From Cyclina sinensis (lineage: Eukaryota; Mollusca; Bivalvia; Venerida; Veneridae): a stretch of 64,000 nt of DNA. Position numbers and translations under genes: made by a program. The notes below the pieces were generated by a model. The model was not told where the DNA came from. It did no database searches and was given only the letters and a program-made list of their open reading frames with translations. The stretch covers positions 45,894,627 through 45,958,626 of the forward strand of contig JAAONU010000013.1 in the NCBI GenBank assembly GCA_012932295.1, read 5' to 3'. Of this stretch, positions 34,971 through 43,447 are shown piece by piece; the first letter of the stretch is position 1; every line of letters starts with the position of its first letter.

Positions 34971-35124
34971 ATTTGTTTGTTTTTTAGTGGAAGATGGGAA
35001 TTTATTTCATCTCGTGAACACCATATGTTGATATTTTCACTCGTGGGTGCGCCACTCGTGAAAATATCACATATGGTGTTCACTCGATGAAATGAATTCT
35101 CATCTTCTACAAAAACAAACAAAT
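34971..35124. repeat. 154-bp near-perfect palindrome (foldback)
   Basis: The left arm runs ATTTGTTTGT...GAACACCATATGT...TTTTCACTCGTGG and the right arm is its inverse (CCACTCGTGAAAA...ACATATGGTGTTC...ACAAACAAAT), with a GTGCG-type loop near 35048. The arms are about 70-75 nt with a few mismatches and small gaps. This is a foldback MITE or a long-hairpin transcript source; nothing coding is present. Confidence 0.8.
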
Positions 35125-35249
35125 ATCCTCTATTTATTAATCTTATTTTTCTGAAGGAAAATTCAATAAGGATAAGACAGTCATTGCTGAAACCTTACAT
35201 AGAGACAGAGAATAATGAGAGAACGTGCAATGTGTAGGACTGTTGCTTC

Positions 35250-35323
35250 TGCCTGGCTTCAAAATGATCCCGTCCCTAGGCTTTTCATTACCACGCTTGA
35301 CATGCTACCCATGGGCATTCTTG
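35250..35323 (+). mobile_element. 3' end of a GTTGAGCCC-family element
   Basis: Only the tail region is recognisable: GCTTGACATGCTACCCATGG followed by GCATTCTTG and TTT. It matches the 3' end of the element at 11561-12416 (GGCTCGACATGCTGCCCATG). The 5' extent is unclear. It ends 50 bp upstream of the exon-6 acceptor. Confidence 0.5.
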
Positions 35324-35380
35324 TTTATAGAATATGGGTCTTTAGTTGAAAAATCTGGCTTTTTTATTTATAGAATATGG
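35324..35380 (+). repeat. duplicated splice-acceptor segment upstream of exon 6
   Basis: TTTATAGAATATGG occurs twice, at 35324-35337 and 35367-35380, 43 bp apart. The second copy spans the exon-6 acceptor and its first seven coding bases. The first copy therefore presents a decoy acceptor. Splicing there would add 43 nt and reach an in-frame TAG after four codons. Confidence 0.75.
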
Positions 35381-35451
35381 ATGACAAGTTCAGTCTGTAT
35401 GACATTGTTAAACTGATGAGAACTCAGCGACAGTCCATGATTCAAGCACCT
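35374..35451 (+). CDS. PTP-PEST-type tyrosine phosphatase, exon 6 in window
   Basis: A 78-nt exon (26 codons, phase 0 to 0) between TTATTTATAG and GTATGT. It encodes NMDDKFSLYDIVKLMRTQR and then QSMIQAP. MRTQRxxMIQ is the conserved helix leading to the Q-loop, whose Gln positions the water for hydrolysis of the phospho-enzyme. It corresponds to the NVFNLIQEMRTQRHSAVQ region of PTPN12. The acceptor is preceded by a tandem decoy copy 43 bp upstream. Confidence 0.93.
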
Positions 35452-35968
35452 GTATGTATTCTCATTCTGTACATTTAACGGAATATGTTTAGTAATTTAT
35501 AACACTTCTACACCTTAAAAATGCTTTCAGCCATTGTTTTTCTCATTTTCCACATCTAATTTTTGTAGAAATGTGTAGTACAAGTTTTTATGCATCCAGT
35601 ATGTCATATTTATTTCACTGAAAGTATGAATAGACTAATAATAAAACTATTGTTTGTTTTAGTTAGTTTTTTATCCTGCACGTTTATACAGAATGTTCAC
35701 AAGCTCACAGTAATGGAATAGTTATTGCAGGTACAAAAAGGCATTCTAATAATGCAGGTAGATATTTGCCATTTTAGATCTTCTTAGGTTATCATTTCAG
35801 ATTTTTCATTTTGCATAATTGACTCCAGACATGTTAAAGAATAAGCTTTTTAGAGATTCAACAGCATTGAGCAGGTACTGCCAAAATGTAAACAGATATG
35901 GGTGTCAGAGGTACACCATTACCATTCACCAACAATTCACTTGACCTTGGTAAAAAATGAAATTTTAG

Positions 35969-36067
35969 GAACAATACATGATGGCTCATGTGACTGTACA
36001 GACACTGTTCCAGAAACATCTAGACATGATGGAGGACCATATATATGGCAACATTGGATCTGACAGA
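35969..36067 (+). CDS. PTP-PEST-type tyrosine phosphatase, exon 7 in window (end of domain)
   Basis: A 99-nt exon (33 codons, phase 0 to 0) between AATTTTAG and GTAAGC. It begins EQYMMAHVTVQTLFQKHLD, the Q-loop EQY and the last helix of the PTP domain (EQYELVHRAI in PTPN12), and ends GNIGSDR. The phosphatase domain is complete here; everything downstream is the regulatory tail. Confidence 0.92.
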
Positions 36068-36284
36068 GTAAGCAGTAGCTGATTCCTTACATGTACATTG
36101 CTACTTCAGTTTTACTCCATCTAAACATTTTTTGTTGTCCTTCAGTAATATATTAGTTTTGCTTTCCTGATTTTTTTTTGTCTTCTTGAATTTGTGTCAC
36201 AAATAATGAAATTATGAAGTTTTTGAATAATTCAGGCAAGATGCATTTTCTAAGGGATTTATATCTTATTTACAAAAAGTTATT

Positions 36285-37298
36285 ATCGCCGTTCCTGGAC
36301 GGCGATATATACAATTAACAAGATTTGAACAGTTTTGCCTGTACACCGCCTGCCTTTAGCCAATCAAAGCAAAGCATTTCATATCACATGATAACAAAAT
36401 GGACGTCAAAATTCTTCAGCAAGGGGTGCGTAATGGACTCGCCCAACCGCCATGTTTGTCGGGTTACTTATTCTTACAACTGAAAAATACAATCATCAAT
36501 GTACGATCTCAGTACCAGTCTTCAGGCTCGTGTTGGATAAATACAGGATAATCGCAATATTTTTTGCTATATGTCATTTTTAACTAGAGAATGTAGTCTA
36601 AATAAGAGTATGGTTTGTTTGTTTTTTTCCAAAACTTGCACTTAAGAAAAAAATAAATGCTTGCTTCCGGGCGATTCTAATCAGGATTCAAACTCCCTGC
36701 CGGGGTTACTTCCCCTGATTAGTACAGTAAAAGTAGCAAAGCGTGACGTAACCGGTGCGAGGAGTTTGATCAGGATTTTTCCGTGTTTTATATATGCTTG
36801 ATAAGGGTCAGGGCAATATCGTATTTTTTACCTAAAATTTATTTTTTTTGAAATTGTACACATAATATTCTTATGGTATTGAAGAACTGTATCTAGCTTT
36901 TGTTAAGTATACATTTTTTAGTAATAAATAAAATTAAAAAACTACGCAAATAGTCAATTAATTGTGCGTAGACTGGTTTACAACAAAGCAATATTTACAA
37001 GGTTTTAATGCTGCAAATTTTAACATGATGTATAAAGATATTGGGATGTTTTTCATAAAGAAGCTAAATCGTCCGCTTTCAAAAATAGTCCAGCTACTAT
37101 AAAAATTACAATGTGTATTTCATCTACTTTATAATTTCTGTGTGAAAATTATCAAATATAACTTCGCTTTTCAGTGCAAAGCATGTTGTAAGATTATCAA
37201 ATTAATGAATGAAGAACATGAAATACATTCATCTATCGATAAGACGAAATGCATGGCTGAACGGCGATTTCAAGCATTTTTGGAAATGCTAATACTTG
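36285..37298 (+). mobile_element. candidate HINE-like element, ATCGCCGT family
   Basis: Found by applying the shared architecture. The 5' end is a palindrome ATCGCCGT-TCCTGG-ACGGCGAT after TT. The inverse terminus ACGGCGAT recurs at 37261-37268. It is followed by a 30-nt tail with the perfect hairpin AGCATTT-TTGG-AAATGCT and AATACTTG, then T. Unlike the other families the interior lacks clear tandem repeats. It carries a MULE-like mini-element at 36689. The plus-strand frame at 37142-37348 lies across its end and is not supported as a gene. Confidence 0.55.
36689..36768. mobile_element. MULE-like mini-element, copy 2
   Basis: An 80-bp element with termini CAAACTCC/GGAGTTTG, interior GGTTACTTCCCCTGATTAGT and GCGTGACGTAACCGGTGCGA. 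It is flanked by a perfect 9-bp duplication ATCAGGATT (36680-36688 and 36769-36777). It is about 85% identical to copy 1 at 31989 over the shared parts. Confidence 0.8.
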
Positions 37299-37447
37299 TC
37301 AACAAGTTAATGTCAATGTTTAATGGAGAAGGTGCATATCTCTGTTAAAGGAATTAGTATACTATGTGCATATCTCTGTTAAAGGAATTAGTATACTATG
37401 TAAAATTGTGCAGCTATTTTATTCATTTTTTGTTGTTTTTCATACAG

Positions 37448-37472
37448 GATGAAGTGGATGATGAAAAACAGG
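37448..37472 (+). CDS. PTP-PEST-type tyrosine phosphatase, exon 8 in window (25-nt microexon)
   Basis: Between TTTTTCATACAG and GTAGGT lie 8 codons, DEVDDEKQ, plus 1 nt. The leftover G joins AT of the next exon to make Asp. The acidic run directly follows the catalytic domain. Frame continuity on both sides (phase 0 in, phase 1 out) supports it. Skipping it alone would shift the frame, so it should be constitutive if the tail is made. Confidence 0.75.
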
Positions 37473-37559
37473 GTAGGTAAATGAATGTATTCCTTACTAC
37501 ACTGATTAAATGAGGATTGAGTTGTAAATGATTAAAAATATGCCTTTTGTATGGTCAGT

Positions 37560-38345
37560 TATTTGTATGGTCAACTGACTGGCTGTGTTAAGAATCAGCT
37601 GTGTGATTGGTCAGCTGTTAGTATGATCAGCTGTTTGATTGGTCAGCTGTTGGTATGATCAGCTGTTTGATTGGTCAGCTGTTGGTATGATCAGCTGTTT
37701 GATTGGTTAGCTGTTGGTATGATCAGCTGTTTGATTGGTTAGCTGTTGGTATGATCAGCTATGTGATTGATCAGCTGTTTAATTGGTCAGCTGTTGGTAT
37801 GATCAGCTGTTTGATTGGTCAGCTGAATGTGTGATCAGCTCTGTGATTGGTTAACTGTCAGTATGATTAGCTAAATCGTACAGATTTAGTTGTTGGCAAG
37901 GGTGAAAGTGTTGAGTAATTATACTGAATTCAGTATTTTGAAAAATATTGACCCATATTAAAACAGGGAAAATGATTTGCAACCAATGTTTTCAATATTT
38001 TCAATGTTTGTGTACTTTCACCCTTGTGTTGGTATGATCAGCTGTGTGATTGGTCAGCTGTTTCATACATCAGCTGTTGGTATGATCAGCTGTGTGATTG
38101 GTCAGCTGTTGGTATGATAAGTTGTTTGATCGGTCAGCTGTTGGTATGATAAGCTGTTTGATTGGTCAGCTGTTGGTATGATCAACTGTTTGATTGGTCA
38201 GCTGTTGGTGTGATCAGCTGTTTGACTGGTCAGCTGTTGGAATGATCAGCTGTTTGACTGATCAGCTGTTGGTTGGTCAGCTGTTTGATTGGTCAGCAGT
38301 TGGTATGATCTGATGTTTGATTGGTTAGCTGTTGGTATGATCTTC
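37560..38345. repeat. 32-bp CAGCTG/TGATCA minisatellite
   Basis: About 20 units built of two similar 16-bp halves, CAGCTGTTGGTATGAT and CAGCTGTTTGATTGGT. Each half starts with the palindrome CAGCTG, and the junctions form TGATCAGCTG. The array is interrupted at 37897-38026 by a small inverted-repeat element and by a divergent stretch around 37860-37896. Confidence 0.9.
37897..38026. mobile_element. 130-bp MITE with CAAGGGTGAAAGT inverted termini
   Basis: Starts CAAGGGTGAAAGT and ends with the exact inverse ACTTTCACCCTTG. It is flanked by TGTTGG on both sides (37891-37896, 38027-38032), apparently a 6-bp duplication, though the surrounding array also contains TGTTGG and could mimic one. The superfamily is unassigned. 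Confidence 0.72.
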
Positions 38346-38641
38346 AACTAATTACTGCCAAAAGTCAATACTGACTATACTAGGCAGCGAGTCAGGAACG
38401 TTAAAATTATAAAAGATAATGACAAAGAAAACAAGATTTAACTGAAGATCTTACTTAAACATTTATTTTAAATACTTAAAATCTATAAAACAAGTTTAGT
38501 CCACTAATAAAAGCTGGCACAGTTGGGGAAGCCTTAATCTCAGTCGGTAATTCGTTCCAGAGTCATATAGTCATGATTAGCTGTAATTAAACAGCTGTTA
38601 GTATAAGCTGTCAGAGTGATGGCCCTTTAGTGATTGTTATT
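38346..38641. other. intron spacer
   Basis: About 300 bp of AT-rich intron with no recognised feature. Confidence 0.4.
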
Positions 38642-39339
38642 AGCTCACCTGAGCGAATGCTCAGGGTGAGCTATTGTGATCGCTGGATGCCCGTCGTCTG
38701 TCCGTCATCTGTCGTCTGGCGTCTGTCTGTTCACATTTGCCTTGTGTATGCGATAGAGGCTGTATTTGTGATTGGATCTTTATGAAACTTGGTCAGAATG
38801 TTTGTCTTGATGAGATCTAGGTTGGGATTATATATGGGTCATCTGGGTTCAAAAACTAGGTCATTGGGTCAAATCTTAGAAAAACCTTGTGTATGCAATA
38901 GAAGCTATATTTTCCATTGGATTTTCCTAATATTTTGTCAGAATGTTTGTCTTGATGAGATCTAGGTCAGGATTGAATATGGGTCATCTGGGGTCAAAAC
39001 TAGGTCACAGGGTCAAATCTTAGAAAAAAGCTTGTGTATGCGATAGAAGCTGTATTTTACATCCGATTTTCCTAATATTTGGTCAGAATGTTTGTCTTGA
39101 TAAAATCTAGGACGGGATTGTATATGGGTCATCAAGGGTCAAAAAATAGGTCAAATGGCCTTTTCTAAGAAGACCTTCTGTTCAGCTACAACAATGAAAC
39201 ATTACATAATTTTGCATGCAGATTAAATCTTTGACCGTGTATGATCTTGGCCTTGACCTACTTACTTACATCCTGATTTTTTTATGTTTCAGTGCAATGA
39301 TTCTCAGGTGAGCGATATAGGGCCATCTTGGCCCTCTTG
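38642..39339 (+). mobile_element. HINE-like element, AGCTCACC family, short copy
   Basis: The 5' palindrome is AGCTCACCTGAGC, GAAT, GCTCAGGGTGAGCT. The interior has three units of about 145 bp with CTTGTGTATGCGATAGAAGC and TTTGTCTTGATGAGATCTAGG. The 3' end is CTCAGGTGAGCG, hairpin GGGCCATCTTGGCCC, TCTTG and TTTTT. It is a clear, compact example of the shared layout. Confidence 0.8.
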
Positions 39340-40530
39340 TTTTTAAAGTTTGTCCGGACTACTTCTCTTATACTACCAATACAATTTGAATGAAATGTTA
39401 CAGGATTGATTGGTATCTCAAGTACTTGTGCATATTTAACAGGTTTTTCAGTTGAATGATTTTTGGCTGAGTTATGGCCCTTGAATAAAAAAAGGCATTT
39501 TGGCCCTTTAATGATTTTTGTGTTGCCTGCTCCACAATAGCTGCGACATATAGGGATCACTTCTTCATCGTCTCTCTGTCTGTATGCCTGTCTGTCTGAT
39601 GTCTGTCCTTCACAAAGCTTGTCCAATCACCCCTCAATACAGCTGCTTAATTGGCTATCATCAGGCAACACATGGTCACTGATCGCTCTTGTTTACAGCA
39701 CCAGGTCAAAGTCAAAGTGACCTTAAATAGCAGAACAGTGTCCAATCAGTAACTATAGAACCATTGGTACCAGGTTGTTTAAACTTAGTATGTTGTTTAA
39801 ACTTTATTTATTTTAGCTCGATTGTGAAGAAAGCTTGCAGCTTATTTTAATCTCTCTCAAGTCCGCTTCCCGGAACCAACCAGAACTGGTGTCATATGAG
39901 GAGACATGGTGTTGATCCTGGAAGTGCTAGAACCCACGATCCCTAGGTTGAGAGGCAGACACCTCAATCACTAGGCAACTGCTTCCCTGTAAAAAATGGT
40001 TTCCGATCAATAACTATAAAACCCTTGGTCCCAGATTGTTCAAACTTACTGTTTTGGTTGGTCATGACAAGTTAATAACCCTTATACTTTTTCAGGTCAC
40101 CAGGTCAAAGGTCTGTATCAGAGTGACCTTGAACAGCAAAATGGTTTCCAATCAATAACTATAGAACCCTTCGTCCCAGGTTCTTCAAACTAAGTTTATA
40201 GGTTTGTCATGACTAGTAGATGACCTTTGTAGTTTTTCAGGTCACCAGGTCAAAGGCCAAGGACACAGTGACCTTTAATAGTAAAATGATTTCCAATTAA
40301 TAACTTTAGAATGCTTGGGCCCAGGTTCCTCAGACTTGGTATATAGGTTGGCCATGACCAGTGGATGACTCCTATAGTTTCTCAGGTCAAAGGTCAAGGT
40401 CACAGTTCCTTGTATTGAAAATAGTGCTTGATCAATTACTATAGAATGCTTGGTCCCAGCTCCTCAAAACTTCATGGCTGCCTTTAGGGATAAGGCACTA
40501 GCGGGGCATATATGCTTTACAAACATCTCT
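39340..40530 (+). mobile_element. decayed element(s) with GGTCAAAGG units
   Basis: Several degraded segments. About 39805 onward starts TTTTAGCTCGATTGTGAAG. Units with CCAATCAATAACTATAGAAC, CTTGGTCCCAGGTT and CAGGTCACCAGGTCAAAGG follow at about 120-bp spacing. It runs to GCGGGGCATATATGCTTTAC and AAACATCTCTTTTTT near 40530. A CGCTCTTGTTT junction at 39684 suggests another element end. Boundaries are uncertain. Confidence 0.5.
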
Positions 40531-41351
40531 TTTTTCATGTAGCTTTAACTAGGGCTGCACCTCATACATGCCTCTTTTCCAAAGCAGTTGTTTTTAACAA
40601 TTAAGTGGCGAGTTAAAAGTTACGACTCTGCATGTGATTTAAAGCAAAAATACACATGCACCATGCAAACTCTGAACTGTTATGCACCCATTTGACATTA
40701 TTTATATCCAGATACCCTTATTTTGACAATTAATTACAAAATTGCAGACATTCTTGGCCAATAATTCACAGTTAGTTGAAGAAAATGACTTAATTGATAC
40801 AACTTAAGTAAACATACAAACACCTGCATTGCAGTCTAAAGGTTTCTACTCATAATGATTTAATTACAACAGTAAACATTTTTACTAGAATATTTGGCAG
40901 AATTTCGAAAATTTGAATAAAAGTCTCAGCACTAATGTTAGTTTTTTGTCATAATGTTCTACTACAAATGTTTATTTCTTCTTCTTGTATAGATAAACAT
41001 GTAACTTGCAAAATGTGAATCATGATTTGTCATTGGCATGTTTTTACTATGTTTTGCAGAGTTGTATCTCTGTCTTAGTGAAAGTAGCTGGGTTTTTTTG
41101 GGAGGCTTGAAATTGATGATTTTTGAGCTTTCATAAGACTTCTTGCAAATAGTATAAAATTTTAAATTGTGTACAGAAGACAAGCCTATTACCGAATGTT
41201 CTAGGGTCAGGGTTACCTGCTATGTTGACCTTTTGAGAATAAAGTCTTATTTTGATTTAAGCTATTCAAGTAAAATAAAGTCTTATTTTGATTTAAGCTA
41301 TTCTAGTAATATTTTGGCAGTCAGAGAGACCCTGTAGCTGTTACATTTCAG
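40531..41351. other. intron sequence before exon 9
   Basis: AT-rich intron. It includes a short direct repeat (AATAAAGTCTTATTTTGATT at 41239 and 41276). It ends with the TTACATTTCAG acceptor of exon 9. Confidence 0.5.
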
Positions 41352-42526
41352 ATGGCAGTGTATCAGAAGCTGGAAGTGAAGCCAGTCACCTGTATAAGTC
41401 TATACGCAAAAAGTCTGTCATGGCACAAGACATCGTCAAAACTATACAGAAAGTTACACAGGCACCAACAGCCGAAGAGCTGCTCTCCATGACAAGTCCC
41501 AGTGAGTCAGCCCCATCAGGTTTGCAAGAACCTCTCGCCCCCACCCAAGCAGTTTATGTGGCACCTTCCACTAGTACACAAGTGAAAGATGTCATAAATA
41601 AATTTGCTGACAAAGATAAAAGCAAATCATTCCCAGTTGAGAAAATTGATAATATTCCATCTGTACAAAAAGTTGAATTGAGATACTTGAACAATATTCC
41701 AAAAACAGACTCTACAGATAAGAAGTTATCTTTCATTTCAAATGAGTTAGGACAAAAATGTCTAGAGGAAAAGAAAGCTATGTTTGAAAAACCCATAATT
41801 GGTGAGAAACCCTTATTGGAACCTCAAAGATCATCAGATAAAGTTGGGGCTGGGATTTCTAAACCTGTTACAGAAAAGAATCATAACCAATCAACAAGTT
41901 ATGTGAAACCTGAAGTAAGTGCTGAGAAACCAGTTGTTCAGCGAATAAACAGTCAACAGAGGGATAATAAGCATGTGACTGTGCTGTCTGTTGGTGGAAG
42001 TACACCAAAGCCATCTTTGAGTAAAGCCGTATCGGTTCCAACAGAATCCAAAACTGCACAGAACAACGACAGAAAATCCAAAACATTGCCAAACAGAGGG
42101 AATCCATTCCAGGATACTCCCCAGTCTAGTGTACCCCCAGATGCTCCAGTTACACAGAGATCAAGTGTGAATTCTGTTGTAGGCAATTCACATTTTTATT
42201 CATCTTTGTCAGACTACAGCTCACTGGCACCAAAAACAGATACTTCATCTGTGTCTTTAGATCCCTATTCCTCTATTGCAAATTATAGTTCAGCTAATGG
42301 AATCAAAAAGCAAGAATACCCCTACAGCACTGTACAAGGAAATCCAGGGGAGGTAACTAGATCAGCAGGACTGACAAATTCAAGTGTTTATTCTTATGCA
42401 GTAGAACCACAAATGACACAAGTGTATGCCACAGTTGAAAAACCAGTGAAACCTGCTAAGGCATTGAATGGAACTGTGAGTGATGGTGTTTATGAGACAG
42501 TTTCTGTTGGAAGTGTTCCTGTTAAG
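41352..42526 (+). CDS. PTP-PEST-type tyrosine phosphatase, exon 9 in window (long disordered tail)
   Basis: A 1175-nt exon (2 nt plus 391 codons) between TTACATTTCAG and GTAAGC. The open frame extends only to the TGA at 42534, 5 nt past the donor, which fits splicing here. It is rich in Ser, Thr, Pro, Lys and Gln, with no folded domain visible, as in the regulatory tail of PTP-PEST proteins. Near the start is HLYKSIRKKSVMAQD. The last third holds a cluster of tyrosines in Y-x-x-hydrophobic settings (FYSSLSDYSSL, DPYSSIANYSS, YPYSTV, VYATVEKP, VYETVSV), which are plausible SH2/PTB docking sites. The open frame starting at the ATG 41420 is internal to the exon, not a separate gene. Confidence 0.92.
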
Positions 42527-43020
42527 GTAAGCTGATGTTACCATAGCAACCTGGTATAGAGTCCATTGTTTGTTCTTCCAAAGCTTGGTCAGAACACTTA
42601 GTTGGTCTCACTAATGTGTTGACCATGCTATATGTATCACTGTAGTCTTTCTAACAAATTCTTTTCCAACTTACTTATGTCCTTTAATGAATTTCCATTT
42701 TAATCAGATTGGGTTAAAAGTCAACTTGTATCATAATATTGTTCAATAATAAAAATTTTCTCGAGGGAAAACAGTAAGGGAATTTGTATGAAGGTGCCAG
42801 CTTTTTTGAATGAATGACCTACTCTGGATTAAATGCTGGTTTGAATTTTTAAACACAGAAATACCCCTGTACTTATTCTTAACAAGTAAAGTGCCAATTT
42901 TGTTCAAGTATTAGCAGCATTATTGCAACCCAAGTAAAAATTGATCAAAAAAAAGTCTTTGCATGTATATTTTGATACCTTACAAGTATATTTAGATAAA
43001 ATCTGTTTTGTTTCTGCCAG
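42527..43020. other. intron between exons 9 and 10
   Basis: About 490 bp without a recognisable repeat, ending in the strong acceptor TGTTTTGTTTCTGCCAG. Confidence 0.6.
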
Positions 43021-43087
43021 GGGCCGCCTGTGCTACCTGAAAGAGGATACTTAGAGGACACAGACAACCAGACTATTGACAAATCAG
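43021..43087 (+). CDS. PTP-PEST-type tyrosine phosphatase, exon 10 in window (CTH-like motif)
   Basis: A 67-nt exon of 22 codons plus 1 nt, between GTTTCTGCCAG and GTACAC. It encodes GPPVLPERGYLEDTDNQ and then TIDKS. PPVLPERGY resembles the PPPLPERTPESF C-terminal homology motif of PTPN12/18/22, which binds PSTPIP-type F-BAR adaptors; that partner is inferred from the family. The exon enters in phase 0 and leaves in phase 1, matching exon 11. Confidence 0.88.
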
Positions 43088-43447
43088 GTACACTTAAATT
43101 ATATTGTACAATCATAAACTTTAGTGGGGAATGAATTTTCATGGGTTCTCTGAAAACTTAACCATGAAGTTGAATATAAACTAAGCAACTATGAAAAGTA
43201 ATTGTTCAAAACCATCTTCTAATAGAGAAACGTACATCCCTTGAAAAAATTCACCATTTAGCCCAAGTAAATGATTCTTCAGTATGATTAAGAAAATCAC
43301 TTCAGATTACAGAGCAGACAGAGGAGTTATTTGTATTATGATAATGAATATCTTTATTTAATCTTAACATCATTTTGAGTGGTCAAGGTCACTGTTTTCC
43401 TGTTTGCCTTCTCACTGATGAAGGAATTCAAGAGCTTACTGCCACTG
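43088..43447. other. intron sequence before the 49-bp array
   Basis: AT-rich intron of about 360 bp with no feature recognised. Confidence 0.5.

Noticed and set aside
37142..37348. 68-codon plus-strand frame MKIIKYNFAF...
   Set aside because: It overlaps the 3' end of a candidate mobile element, is not in a frame with splice sites linking to the phosphatase, and has no recognisable domain.
41420..42535. Stand-alone 371-codon gene starting at ATG 41420
   Set aside because: The frame is open upstream to a splice acceptor at 41351, is in phase with the 25-nt exon, and ends just past a consensus donor. It is the body of exon 9.
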